A DNA stretch of 17,099 nt from an uncultured Oscillibacter sp. (lineage in GTDB: Bacteria > Bacillota > Clostridia > Oscillospirales > Oscillospiraceae), in assembly GCA_946183175.1 (NCBI GenBank), contig CAMHBH010000033.1:1-17099 (forward strand), given 5' to 3'. Numbering within the stretch: position 1 is the first letter of the stretch; each line of letters opens with the position of its first letter. Below the pieces are notes generated by a model that saw nothing but the letters and a program-made list of their open reading frames with translations, had not been told where the DNA came from and made no database searches. Both the position numbers and the translations under genes were made by a program. Of this stretch, positions 6,641 through 14,065 are shown one piece after another.

Positions 6641-7611
6641 CGAATGTCACTCCCTTGCTCAATGTTGATTCTCTGGTCCTGGTACAAGTCATTGCGGAGC
6701 AGTTCGGCGCTACTGCCCGCGAAAGCCTCCGCCGCTTCCGCGTCCCCCTTGAGTTGCCACATGAACCACGCCGTTACATATCCGTCCGCACTGTAGAGCA
6801 TTTCGCCGTGTTCCGCGCCGCTACGCCGCGCCATGACTTTCTCGCCGGGAATTTTGTCATAGATTGCCGTCATTGCCTCAAAGGGCAAGACTACCTTCGT
6901 CTCAAAGTCCCCCTCCGTCCCGGCGAACATCAACAGCGGAATGGAAACTTTGCCCGGTTCATAATCCCATCCCAAAGCGCGGGCCGTCTCCTCGCCCGTC
7001 GGCGACAACGCCACCGCCGTTTTGTACAGGGAGCTGTATTCGCCGAGCGTGACCGCATGGAGAACGCCCGCGCCGCCCTGGGAATGTCCGGAGATTCCGA
7101 TATTGTCCTCGTCCAGTTTCCCGTAGAAAACGCTGTCGGGGTCGGCGTTCTGTTCCAGCAGATATTTTAACGTCCGGTCTGCGCTCTCTCCCGCTCCGGT
7201 ACTGGGGTCTTCATTCCCCGCGACGACGAATCCCCACGAGGCCAAGTGCCGGAACAGCGCTTTGTATTTTGAGCCGGGAGTCCCCGAGCCGTTCAGGAAA
7301 AGTACGACGGGGTATTTGCCGCCGCTTTCCGTCAGCTCCGCCGGATAATAGATTTCAAACTTTTTCAGCGGTTCCGGGGCGGGTTCCTCCCGGTACTTGA
7401 CGTTCAGATTTCCGGCTTCCAGATACCGCGCTTCTATCCCGCCGCCCGTTTTGACGGTTTTGGAGTAGTTGCGCGGCACAGCCGGGGACATCGCGAGCAA
7501 CAGGAAAACGCCCGCGACGAGAGCGAGAAGCGCCAGTAGGGCAATCGCCGCGATTTTGAACGCCTTGCCGGTTATGCGCCCCGCGTGTTTTACGAAAGAG
7601 GTAATCATCAT
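6637..7611 (-). CDS. Membrane-anchored alpha/beta hydrolase (serine esterase-like) inside the arg operon
   Basis: The 324-residue protein has a short basic N-terminus, one strong hydrophobic segment (about 18-41, no lipobox cysteine) and an alpha/beta-hydrolase domain that would face outside. FLNGSG (105-110) fits the oxyanion-hole strand. GISGHSQGG (172-180) is the nucleophile elbow (S177). AEHGEM (266-271) supplies the probable catalytic histidine (H268), and an aspartate after MFAGTEGD (D235) the probable acid. It resembles the dienelactone-hydrolase, chlorophyllase and PET-hydrolase-like group; the substrate is unknown. It starts 15 nt after argB and its stop overlaps the argD start, so it is clearly co-transcribed, yet no such enzyme is known in arginine synthesis. 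The ribosome binding site (AGAGAGA) is weak. An ATG immediately follows the chosen one. Confidence 0.8.
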   Translation of the reverse strand: MMITSFVKHAGRITGKAFKIAAIALLALLALVAGVFLLLAMSPAVPRNYSKTVKTGGGIEARYLEAGNLNVKYREEPAPEPLKKFEIYYPAELTESGGKYPVVLFLNGSGTPGSKYKALFRHLASWGFVVAGNEDPSTGAGESADRTLKYLLEQNADPDSVFYGKLDEDNIGISGHSQGGAGVLHAVTLGEYSSLYKTAVALSPTGEETARALGWDYEPGKVSIPLLMFAGTEGDFETKVVLPFEAMTAIYDKIPGEKVMARRSGAEHGEMLYSADGYVTAWFMWQLKGDAEAAEAFAGSSAELLRNDLYQDQRINIEQGSDIR

Positions 7612-7626
7612 AAAGCGCCGTCTCTC

Positions 7627-8541
7627 TTAGTCGTCGATAGGATAGGGATAAACGCGGCGGAGCATATCAATGAGCGTGGATTTTTTCTCGTGAATTATCA
7701 TGGTGCCGATTCCCTTGGAACTGAGAAGTTCAATCAGAATCGAGTGGGGGATGCGCCCGTCAATAATGTGGACATATTCCACGCCGCCCATGACCGCCTC
7801 CAGACAGCAGTTGATTTTGGGAATCATGCCGCCGGAGATAATGCCGCTGCGCATAAGTGCCGGGATGTCCCGCAACTGCACGACGCGAATCAGCGTGTTT
7901 TCGTCCTTGGGGTCGCGGAGCAGTCCGCGCACGTCCGTCAGGAGGATGAGCTTTTCGGCGCATAAGGCCTGCGCGAGTTGGGCGGCGGCGGTGTCGGCGT
8001 TGATATTGTAGGCGGTGTCCGCGTCCACGCCCTGCGCCACCGTCGACACCACCGGAATGTAGCCGCTGCCCAGCACGCTCTCAATGGGCTTCGGGTCGAC
8101 GCCCGTAATGCGTCCGACGAGGCCGTATTTCTCATCGAGCTGGACGGCCCGGAATAACGCGCCGTCCATGCCGCAAAGCCCGATTGCCTTCCCGCCCATG
8201 CGGTTAATCTGCGCGACCAAATCCTTGTTGACCTTGCCGCACAAGACCGACTGCACGATGTCCATGGTCTCGCGGTCGGTGTAGCGGAGGCCGTCCACGA
8301 AACGCGACTGGTGCCCGATTTTCTTCAACATCTCGTTGATTTCAGGCCCGCCGCCGTGTACCATCACCACGCGGATTCCAACCAGACTCAACAGGACAAT
8401 GTCGCTCATGACGGCTTTCCGGAGTTCCTCGGAAATCATGGCGTTTCCGCCGTACTTGATGACTATCGTCTTGCCCGTGAACTGCTGGATGTAGGGCAGC
8501 GCCTCCACCAGCGTCTGGGCCTGTACTTCATGGGAGGCCAT
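7627..8541 (-). CDS. argB: N-acetylglutamate kinase, arginine-sensitive type
   Basis: The 304-residue amino-acid kinase phosphorylates N-acetylglutamate, the second step and, in cyclic (ArgJ) pathways, the usual point of arginine feedback. KYGGNAM (29-35) and VHGGGPEIN (61-69) form the phosphate- and substrate-binding glycine loops. The first 23 residues before the first strand (SHEVQAQTLVEALPYIQQF) look like the mobile N-terminal helix found in arginine-inhibited NAG kinases, and the C-terminal GVEYVHIIDGRIPHS block also fits that class. I infer that it is feedback-inhibited. I start it at ATG 8541 with AAAGGAG 8 nt upstream rather than at the in-frame TTG at 8559, which precedes that ribosome binding site. 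It follows argJ by 14 nt. Confidence 0.96.
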   Translation of the reverse strand: MASHEVQAQTLVEALPYIQQFTGKTIVIKYGGNAMISEELRKAVMSDIVLLSLVGIRVVMVHGGGPEINEMLKKIGHQSRFVDGLRYTDRETMDIVQSVLCGKVNKDLVAQINRMGGKAIGLCGMDGALFRAVQLDEKYGLVGRITGVDPKPIESVLGSGYIPVVSTVAQGVDADTAYNINADTAAAQLAQALCAEKLILLTDVRGLLRDPKDENTLIRVVQLRDIPALMRSGIISGGMIPKINCCLEAVMGGVEYVHIIDGRIPHSILIELLSSKGIGTMIIHEKKSTLIDMLRRVYPYPIDD

Positions 8542-8555
8542 ACGCGCCGCTCCTT

Positions 8556-9779
8556 TCAAGTCCGGTAGTCCCCGTTGATTTTGATATAGTCGTAGGTGAT
8601 GTCACAGCCCCAACACGTACACGCCGCGCCGCCTTCGCCCATGGTGATTCTGATTTCCACGTCGTGTTCCGTGAGAATCCGCTTGGCCTTGTCCTCGTCG
8701 AACTCCAGCCCGCGCCCGTTCGCGCATACGGCGATTTCCCCCGCCGCGCTCGCGAATGATACGTCGACTTTTTCGGGGTCGAACGTCTCCCCGGAATAGC
8801 CCATCGCGCAAAGCGCCCGGCCCCAGTTGGCGTCCGCGCCGAATATGGCCGCCTTCATCAGCGTGGAGGAAATAACCGACTTTGCGATTGTCTCCGCGCT
8901 CTTGACGCTCGCCGCGCCGCTGACCGTACACGTAATCAGATGTTTCGCGCCCTCGCCGTCGGAGGCCATTTCGCGCGCCAGCCGCACGCAAAGCGCCTGT
9001 AGGGCTTCCAGAAACGCGTCGTAGTCGGGGCCCTTCGCCGTGATTTCCGCGTTGCCCGCGAGGCCGTTGGCGAGTACCATGCAACTGTCGTTCGTGGAGG
9101 TGTCGCCGTCCACGCTGATACGGTTGAAACTGACTTCCGCCGTTTCCAGCAGCGCCGCGCGAATCATGCCGGACGATATCGCGCAATCCGTCGTAAGGAA
9201 GCAGAGCATAGTCCCCATGTTGGGGTGAATCATGCCGCTTCCCTTGGCGATTCCGCCGATACGAACCGTTTTTCCGCCGATAACCGTCTCAATGGCGGCC
9301 TCTTTTTTCGCGGTGTCCGTGGTCATGATGGCGTGCGCCGCCGCGTCGCTCGCTTCCGCCGACGCGTCCAGCGCGTCGTAGAGCTTCCGCACGCCGCCCT
9401 CGATGGCCTCGATATTCAGCGTCTGCCCGATGACGCCCGTCGACGAAACCAGTACGTCTCCGGGTTCACAGCCGATAACCCCCGCCGCCGCCGCGCACAT
9501 CCGCTCGGCGTACTCCTCGCCGTGCGGCGCGCAGGCGTTGGCGTTGCCGCTGTTGGCGATGACCGCCCGCGCCACGCCGTTTTCGAGGTGGGCGATATCG
9601 ACGTGAATCGGCGCGGCCTTGACGACGTTCCGCGTGAATACCCCCGCCGCCGCGCAGGGCGTCTCCGACACAATCAGCGCAACGTCCTTTTTCCAGTCGG
9701 CGTGCGTCTTCACGCCCACATGGATACCCGCCGCCCGAAATCCTTTCGCGGCGCACACGCCGTTTTCGATAAATTTCAT
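8556..9779 (-). CDS. argJ: Bifunctional glutamate N-acetyltransferase / ornithine acetyltransferase
   Basis: The 407-residue ArgJ moves the acetyl group from N-acetylornithine to glutamate, closing the cycle (steps 1 and 5). Where bifunctional it can also use acetyl-CoA. No argA or argE is in the cluster, which fits. The protein self-cleaves before a threonine; here the site is in KGSGMIHPNMGTML with T190 as the new N-terminal nucleophile. The residue before it is Gly instead of the usual Ala (ATML in most family members). FTRN (48-51), NSGNANAC (76-83) and STGVIG (113-118) are further family blocks. The ATG at 9779 overlaps the tfoX-like stop by 4 bp and has AGGAGG upstream. Whether it is mono- or bifunctional cannot be read from sequence alone. 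Confidence 0.96.
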   Translation of the reverse strand: MKFIENGVCAAKGFRAAGIHVGVKTHADWKKDVALIVSETPCAAAGVFTRNVVKAAPIHVDIAHLENGVARAVIANSGNANACAPHGEEYAERMCAAAAGVIGCEPGDVLVSSTGVIGQTLNIEAIEGGVRKLYDALDASAEASDAAAHAIMTTDTAKKEAAIETVIGGKTVRIGGIAKGSGMIHPNMGTMLCFLTTDCAISSGMIRAALLETAEVSFNRISVDGDTSTNDSCMVLANGLAGNAEITAKGPDYDAFLEALQALCVRLAREMASDGEGAKHLITCTVSGAASVKSAETIAKSVISSTLMKAAIFGADANWGRALCAMGYSGETFDPEKVDVSFASAAGEIAVCANGRGLEFDEDKAKRILTEHDVEIRITMGEGGAACTCWGCDITYDYIKINGDYRT

Positions 9780-10102
9780 AAAGTTCCTCCTGATTTCCGT
9801 CTTGAATCCGGCAGTTCCGGGTACATGGCTTCCAGCAGTCCCGCGAGGTACGCTTTGCTGTCCACGTCGTCTACCAGCAACATCGGCTTCGCGCCGGGGT
9901 AGGGCGTCTCGTAGGAGACGCTCCGCAGATAGTCGACGGCGGCCCGCACTGGCTTGACTAACAGGCGGTTGTCGTAAATCCCGCCGAACAGCTTCCCGCG
10001 ACAGTAGAGCAGAAATTCGCCCATCATGGGCCGGGAGGTAATCCCGTCGCAGTCCGACAACTGGTCGAGGATGAAACGCAAGTATTCCTGTCCGGAGGCC
10101 AT
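9776..10102 (-). CDS. TfoX N-terminal-domain protein inside the arg operon
   Basis: The 108-residue protein is a single TfoX/Sxy N-terminal domain. ITSRPMMGEFLLYCRGKLFG (21-40) followed by GIYDNRLLVKP (41-51) is the family core (R-x-M-G, a short strand, G-K-x-F, then x-L-x-x-K). There is no TfoX C-terminal domain, so it is not full-length Sxy. In Gammaproteobacteria TfoX activates competence genes; small N-domain proteins in Firmicutes have no assigned job that I know of. It starts 10 nt after argC with GAGGGTG upstream, and its TGA overlaps the argJ ATG, so it must be translated in step with arginine genes. The basic tail RRKSGG follows the domain. A regulatory or accessory role in the operon is only a guess. 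Confidence 0.85.
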   Translation of the reverse strand: MASGQEYLRFILDQLSDCDGITSRPMMGEFLLYCRGKLFGGIYDNRLLVKPVRAAVDYLRSVSYETPYPGAKPMLLVDDVDSKAYLAGLLEAMYPELPDSRRKSGGTL

Positions 10103-10112
10103 TGCAACACCC

Positions 10113-11051
10113 TCAATCCAGATTCAGCCCGGCGGTTTCCGGGAATCCTAACATGATGTTCATATTCTGCACCGCCGCGCCGCTGGCCCCCTTGCCGAGA
10201 TTGTCGAACAGCGCCGTCACCGTCACGCGCTCCGCGTTGCCCGATACCACCACCGACAGCGTGTCGCGTCCCGACAGCGCCGCGCCGTAGAGCAGATTCG
10301 GCGCGCCGTCCGGCACCGATACCACCCCGCGCCCCGTCCCGTAGTGTGCGCGGTAGATGTCGCGTAATTCCTCCGGCGTGCCGACGCCCCGCAACTGCGA
10401 CATGTGCAGAGGTACCGTCGTCGCCATGCCCTTGTAATAGTCGTCCACAATGGGACTGAATACCGGGGCGGCGTCCAGTCCGCAAACGGCGCGCATTTCC
10501 GGTAAATGCTTGTGGGCCTGCGCGAGCGCGTACACGCCCGGACTTGACAGTAGCGCTTCCCTGTCCGGGGCCTCGTACTGCGCAATCATCTTCTTTCCGC
10601 CGCCGGAATAGCCCGTCAGGGAGAAGCACGACAGCAGAGCGTCTTTCGGCAGTACGCCCGCCGCCACCAGCGGGTATACGACGCTGATAAAGCCCGTGGC
10701 GTGGCAGCCCGGATTCGCGACGCGCGTACTGCGTGTAATCGCGTCCCTGCGCGCCCCCGACAGCTCCGGGAATCCGTAGGCCCAGCCGGGGGCCGTGCGG
10801 TGCGCCGTCGACGCGTCGATGATTTTCGTGGCGGGGTTCTCCACCAGCGCGACGGCCTCTACTGCCGCCGCGTCGGGAAGGCATAGAAAGACCAAATCCG
10901 CCGCGTTCATCAGCTTTTTGCGCTCCTCTATGTCCTTACGCTTTTCCCCGGCAATGAGCAAAAGTTCGATGTCGTCGCGGGCCGACAGCCGACTGTAGAT
11001 TTGCAGTCCGGTCGTGCCCTCCCTGCCGTCAATGTAGACTTTCGGTTTCAT
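10113..11051 (-). CDS. argC: N-acetyl-gamma-glutamyl-phosphate reductase (short type)
   Basis: The 312-residue NADPH-dependent reductase converts N-acetylglutamyl phosphate to the semialdehyde, the third step. The start KVYIDGREGTTGLQI (4-18) is the nucleotide-binding glycine loop in the form seen in the shorter (type 2, about 310 residues) ArgC group rather than the roughly 345-residue type. LCLPDAAAVEA (57-67) and the catalytic cysteine in ANPGCHATG (C116) are present. The ATG at 11051 overlaps the argH TGA by 4 bp (ATGA), implying coupled translation. The tfoX-like gene follows after 10 nt. Confidence 0.96.
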   Translation of the reverse strand: MKPKVYIDGREGTTGLQIYSRLSARDDIELLLIAGEKRKDIEERKKLMNAADLVFLCLPDAAAVEAVALVENPATKIIDASTAHRTAPGWAYGFPELSGARRDAITRSTRVANPGCHATGFISVVYPLVAAGVLPKDALLSCFSLTGYSGGGKKMIAQYEAPDREALLSSPGVYALAQAHKHLPEMRAVCGLDAAPVFSPIVDDYYKGMATTVPLHMSQLRGVGTPEELRDIYRAHYGTGRGVVSVPDGAPNLLYGAALSGRDTLSVVVSGNAERVTVTALFDNLGKGASGAAVQNMNIMLGFPETAGLNLD

Positions 11052-12445
11052 GTGTCCGCGTCCTCCTGTTGGCGCTCGGCTACGAAGTCCTCAATGTCCT
11101 GTATCTGGCGGGTCGTCTCGCGAATCGCGGGGCCGCCGTAGCTGTTGCGTAGGGCCATACAGTTTTCGAGGCGCAAGGCCTTGTATACGTCGTCGCCGAA
11201 CAGCTCCGACTCCGTGCGCAGTTCCTCCAGCGACAGCTCCTCCAGCGACTTCCCCTCCCTCGTACAGTACGCCACGAGGCGTCCCGTGACGGTGTAGGCG
11301 TCGCGGAAGGGCATCCCCTTCTTGGTGAGGTAGTCGGCGCAGTCGGTGGCGTTGATGAACCCGCGCCCGGCGGCCTGGCGCATATTCCCGGGAAGTACCT
11401 TCATGGTGTCCAACATCGCCGCGAACACCGGGAGGCAGATTTCCACCGTGTCCAGCGCGTCGAATACGGGCTCCTTGTCCTCCTGCATGTCCTTGTTGTA
11501 GGCGAGGGGCAGACCCTTCATCGTCGTCAACAGTGACATGAGGTGTCCGTACACGCGCCCGGTCTTGCCCCGTACGAGTTCGGCCACGTCGGGGTTTTTC
11601 TTCTGCGGCATGATAGAGGAACCCGTCGCGTAGGCGTCGTCGAGCTCCACGAACTTAAATTCCCAACTGCACCACAGAATCACTTCCTCCGCGAACCGCG
11701 AGAGATGGGTCATTAAAATCGACAAATCGCTCAACAGTTCCAGCGCGTAGTCGCGGTCGGAAACGCCGTCCATGGAATTTTCCACAGGGGCGTCGAAGTC
11801 CAGTTCCTCCGCCGTCTTCCAGCGGTCAATCGGGTACGTCGTCCCGGCGAGCGCGCCACAGCCCAGCGGGCATTTGTTGAGGCGTTCGCGGCAGTCCTCC
11901 AAACGCGTCACGTCGCGCGCGAACATGTTCGCGTAGGCCATGAGGTGGTGCGCGAAAGATACGGGTTGCGCGCGCTGTAAGTGCGTGTAACCGGGCATGA
12001 CGGTCGCCTGATGGGCTTTCGCCTTTTCGCAGAGCACGGTTTCCAGCGACAGCAGGTGCCCGATGACGACGCCGATTTCGCGGCGGACGTACATCCGGAA
12101 ATCAAGCGCTACTTGGTCGTTGCGGCTCCGGGCCGTGTGCAGGCGCTTCCCGGCGTCGCCGATTCGCTCCGTCAGAAGGGCCTCGATATTCATGTGTATG
12201 TCCTCGTTGTCGGCGGTGAAGTCGATGTTCCCGGCCTCGAAGTCGGACAGAATCCCGCTCAGCCCCCGCTGAATGGCCTCCCCGTCCTCCGGGGAGAGAA
12301 TGCCGCAGTCCGTGAGCATTTTGGCGTGGGCCATACTGCCCCGGATGTCCTCGCGGTAGAGGCGTCGGTCGAAGTCGATGGACGCGTTGAACGTGTTGAC
12401 AAGCGCGTCGGTGTCCTTGCCGAACCGCCCTGACCATAGTTTCAT
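11048..12445 (-). CDS. argH: Argininosuccinate lyase
   Basis: The 465-residue enzyme of the fumarase/aspartase superfamily splits argininosuccinate into arginine and fumarate, the last step. LWSGRF near the N-terminus, HTARSRNDQV (103-112), the catalytic-histidine block PGYTHLQRAQP (H155) and the superfamily signature GSSIMPQKKN (275-284), which carries the catalytic serine, are all intact. The ATG at 12445 has GGAGGG 6 nt upstream. It is the first gene of the tight argH-to-argF run, separated from argG by 170 bp that holds a hairpin and a second copy of its RBS region. I found no convincing promoter of its own there. Confidence 0.97.
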   Translation of the reverse strand: MKLWSGRFGKDTDALVNTFNASIDFDRRLYREDIRGSMAHAKMLTDCGILSPEDGEAIQRGLSGILSDFEAGNIDFTADNEDIHMNIEALLTERIGDAGKRLHTARSRNDQVALDFRMYVRREIGVVIGHLLSLETVLCEKAKAHQATVMPGYTHLQRAQPVSFAHHLMAYANMFARDVTRLEDCRERLNKCPLGCGALAGTTYPIDRWKTAEELDFDAPVENSMDGVSDRDYALELLSDLSILMTHLSRFAEEVILWCSWEFKFVELDDAYATGSSIMPQKKNPDVAELVRGKTGRVYGHLMSLLTTMKGLPLAYNKDMQEDKEPVFDALDTVEICLPVFAAMLDTMKVLPGNMRQAAGRGFINATDCADYLTKKGMPFRDAYTVTGRLVAYCTREGKSLEELSLEELRTESELFGDDVYKALRLENCMALRNSYGGPAIRETTRQIQDIEDFVAERQQEDADT

Positions 12446-12451
12446 AAGCTA

Positions 12452-12572
12452 CCCTCCATAACAGCGTAATGGGCGCTCTTGCCGATTGACCGGAAAGAGT
12501 TTGACTGCTCCTCATGTCCTACTAAGTAGGAACTTTATGACAGCGCGACGGGCGAGCCCTCCATAAAAGCGC
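12452..12572 (-). repeat. Duplicated RBS-region block upstream of argH
   Basis: A 15-bp block occurs at 12452-12466 and again at 12558-12572 with 14 of 15 bases the same. On the minus strand it reads CGCTGTTATGGAGGG in the copy next to argH, where GGAGGG is the ribosome binding site, and CGCTTTTATGGAGGG in the other. The outer copy has no gene attached: its ATG opens only a 9-codon frame ending at 12535. It looks like a fossil of a duplication or of a lost gene start. Confidence 0.55.
12517..12531. repeat. Perfect 7-bp inverted repeat upstream of argH
   Basis: TCCTACT and AGTAGGA are separated by a single base in the argG-argH gap. The loop is too small for a stable hairpin, so a dimeric DNA-binding protein site is the more natural reading. 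It does not look like a known ARG box (TGNAT half-sites). The function is unknown. Confidence 0.4.
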
Positions 12573-12576
12573 GTGA

Positions 12577-12594
12577 CGGGGGAACGCTCCCCCG
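12577..12594 (-). terminator. Possible terminator or attenuator after argG
   Basis: CGGGGGA (12577-12583) pairs with TCCCCCG (12588-12594) around a 4-nt loop, 21 bp after the argG stop on the minus strand. The stem is strong, but the T-tract is distant and short (CGCTTTTAT about 8 nt later), so it may be a partial terminator or an RNA-processing or stability element that sets argG level apart from argH-argF. Confidence 0.5.
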
Positions 12595-12615
12595 CCATCC
12601 GCGAATTTCAGTCGG

Positions 12616-13839
12616 TCACAGCAGGCCCTTTTCGCGAAGAGCCTGTACTTTCGTGGGCAGTCCCCACAGATTGATGAATCCGGCGGCGTCTTTCTGGTCG
12701 TAGTCCGACTCGTCGAAGGTCGCCAGATTTTCGGAGTAGAGCGAGCAGGGCGACGTGGTGCCGGCGGGAATGATGTTGCCCTTGTAGAGCTTGAGGCGCA
12801 CGGAGCCGGTAACGTTCTCGTTGGCCTTGTCGGCAAAGGCCGAAATCGCCTCCCGCAGGGGCGTGAACCACTTGCCGTTGTAGATGAGGTCGGCGAAGTC
12901 AATCGCCAGTTTCTGCTTGGCGTGGAGCGTGTCCTTGTCGACGGTCAGCATTTCGAGCTGTTCGTGCGCGAAGTACAGGATTGTGCCGCCCGGGGTCTCG
13001 TACACCCCGCGGTCTTTCATGCCCACGAGACGGTTTTCCACGATGTCGATGATTCCGATACCGTTCGCGCCGCCGATTTCGTTCAGTCCGGCGATAATCT
13101 TGGAGGCCTTCATGCGTTCGCCGTTGAGGGCCACGGGCGCGCCCTTCTCGAAATCAATCGTGACGTAAGTCGGCGTGTCGGGGGCCTGCGCCGGGGACAC
13201 GCCCATTTCAAGGAAGCCGGGCTTTTCGTAGTCGGGCTCGTTGGCGGGGTCTTCCAGGTCAAGGCCTTCATGACTTAAATGCCACAGGTTCTTGTCTTTA
13301 GAGTAGTTGGTCTCGCGGGAGATTTTCAGCGGGACGTTGTGGGCCTCGGCGTAGTCGATTTCCTCCTCGCGGGAGCGGATGTCCCACTCGCGCCACGGGG
13401 CGATAACGGTCATGTCGGGGGCGAAGCGCTTCACGGCCAGTTCAAAGCGCACCTGGTCGTTGCCCTTGCCCGTACAGCCGTGGCACACCGCGTCGGCGTG
13501 TTCCTCCAGCGCGACTTGCGCCAGCTTACGCCCCAGAATCGGGCGGGCGAAGGCCGTGCCCAGCAGGTACGTCTCGTATTTGGCGTCCATCTTCAGGGCC
13601 GGGATGATGACTTCCTCGACCATCTCGTCGACGAGGTCGGCGATAATCAGCTTGGACGCGCCTGTTTTGAGGGCTTTTTCCTCGAGCCCGTCCAATTCCC
13701 CGGCCTGTCCCACGTCGCCCGACACCGCGATTATCTCCGGGTTATTATAATTTTCCTTCAACCATGGTATAATAATGGACGTGTCGAGGCCGCCGGAGTA
13801 GGCCAGCACCACTTTTTTGATGTCCTGCCTGGATTTCAT
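12616..13839 (-). CDS. argG: Argininosuccinate synthase
   Basis: The 407-residue enzyme joins citrulline and aspartate with ATP to give argininosuccinate, AMP and pyrophosphate, the seventh step. The N-terminal PP-loop AYSGGLDTS (13-21) binds ATP. GCTGKGNDQVRFE and the C-terminal LYKGNIIPAGTTSPCSLY block are typical of the family, and the length is normal. I place the start at ATG 13839, 7 nt after GGGGGAG; an in-frame TTG two codons earlier (13845) almost touches that ribosome binding site. Its own promoter lies about 40 bp upstream. It is first in the arginine cluster but separated from argH by 170 bp. Confidence 0.97.
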   Translation of the reverse strand: MKSRQDIKKVVLAYSGGLDTSIIIPWLKENYNNPEIIAVSGDVGQAGELDGLEEKALKTGASKLIIADLVDEMVEEVIIPALKMDAKYETYLLGTAFARPILGRKLAQVALEEHADAVCHGCTGKGNDQVRFELAVKRFAPDMTVIAPWREWDIRSREEEIDYAEAHNVPLKISRETNYSKDKNLWHLSHEGLDLEDPANEPDYEKPGFLEMGVSPAQAPDTPTYVTIDFEKGAPVALNGERMKASKIIAGLNEIGGANGIGIIDIVENRLVGMKDRGVYETPGGTILYFAHEQLEMLTVDKDTLHAKQKLAIDFADLIYNGKWFTPLREAISAFADKANENVTGSVRLKLYKGNIIPAGTTSPCSLYSENLATFDESDYDQKDAAGFINLWGLPTKVQALREKGLL

Positions 13840-13874
13840 GCGCAAACTCCCCCATCTTTTTTACGGTAGAGTGC

Positions 13875-13903
13875 ATTATACAATCTTCCCCGCCTTTATG
13901 CAA
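13875..13903 (-). promoter_or_regulatory. Promoter of argG and probably of the arginine operon
   Basis: On the minus strand TTGCAT (13898-13903) and TATAAT (13875-13880) are 17 bp apart. Transcription would start near 13868 with a leader of about 29 nt, too short for a T-box. TGCAT/ATGCA pentamers overlap both promoter boxes (13872-13876 and 13898-13902), and two more lie just upstream (13912-13916, 13946-13950). TGCAT-like sequences are half-sites of ARG boxes in some bacteria, so ArgR control is plausible but unproven. Confidence 0.7.
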
Positions 13904-14003
13904 GTGCCGATATGCACAACTTTTCCCGGCCCCGTCCTCGCCCTTTGCATATTCCTGACGTAAAAGAGGCCCTTTTCCCGAATATTTTCGCCCGTAAGCA
14001 CAC

Positions 14004-14026
14004 GGCGGGTCTATTTGCGCCCCGCC
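14004..14026 (+). other. Leader hairpin upstream of the SSB-like gene
   Basis: GGCGGG (14004-14009) pairs with CCCGCC (14021-14026) around an 11-nt loop, about 25 nt before the ribosome binding site of the SSB-like gene. No U-run follows. I could not find a convincing promoter for this gene between here and the argG promoter, so it is not certain that the stem is transcribed. Confidence 0.35.
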
Positions 14027-14065
14027 GCACATAAGATATCCCATCACTCTCAGGAGGTGGACAAC

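Noticed and set aside
8542..8559. TTG start for argB at 8559
   Set aside because: It lies upstream of the AAAGGAG site, which is correctly spaced for the ATG at 8541.
12535..12564. Nine-codon open frame upstream of argH as an arginine leader peptide
   Set aside because: It has no ribosome binding site and no arginine codons, and starts inside a duplicated RBS block.
14015..14065. Upstream TTG start for the SSB-like gene
   Set aside because: It falls inside a hairpin loop and has no ribosome binding site, whereas ATG 14066 follows AGGAGGT at 7 nt.
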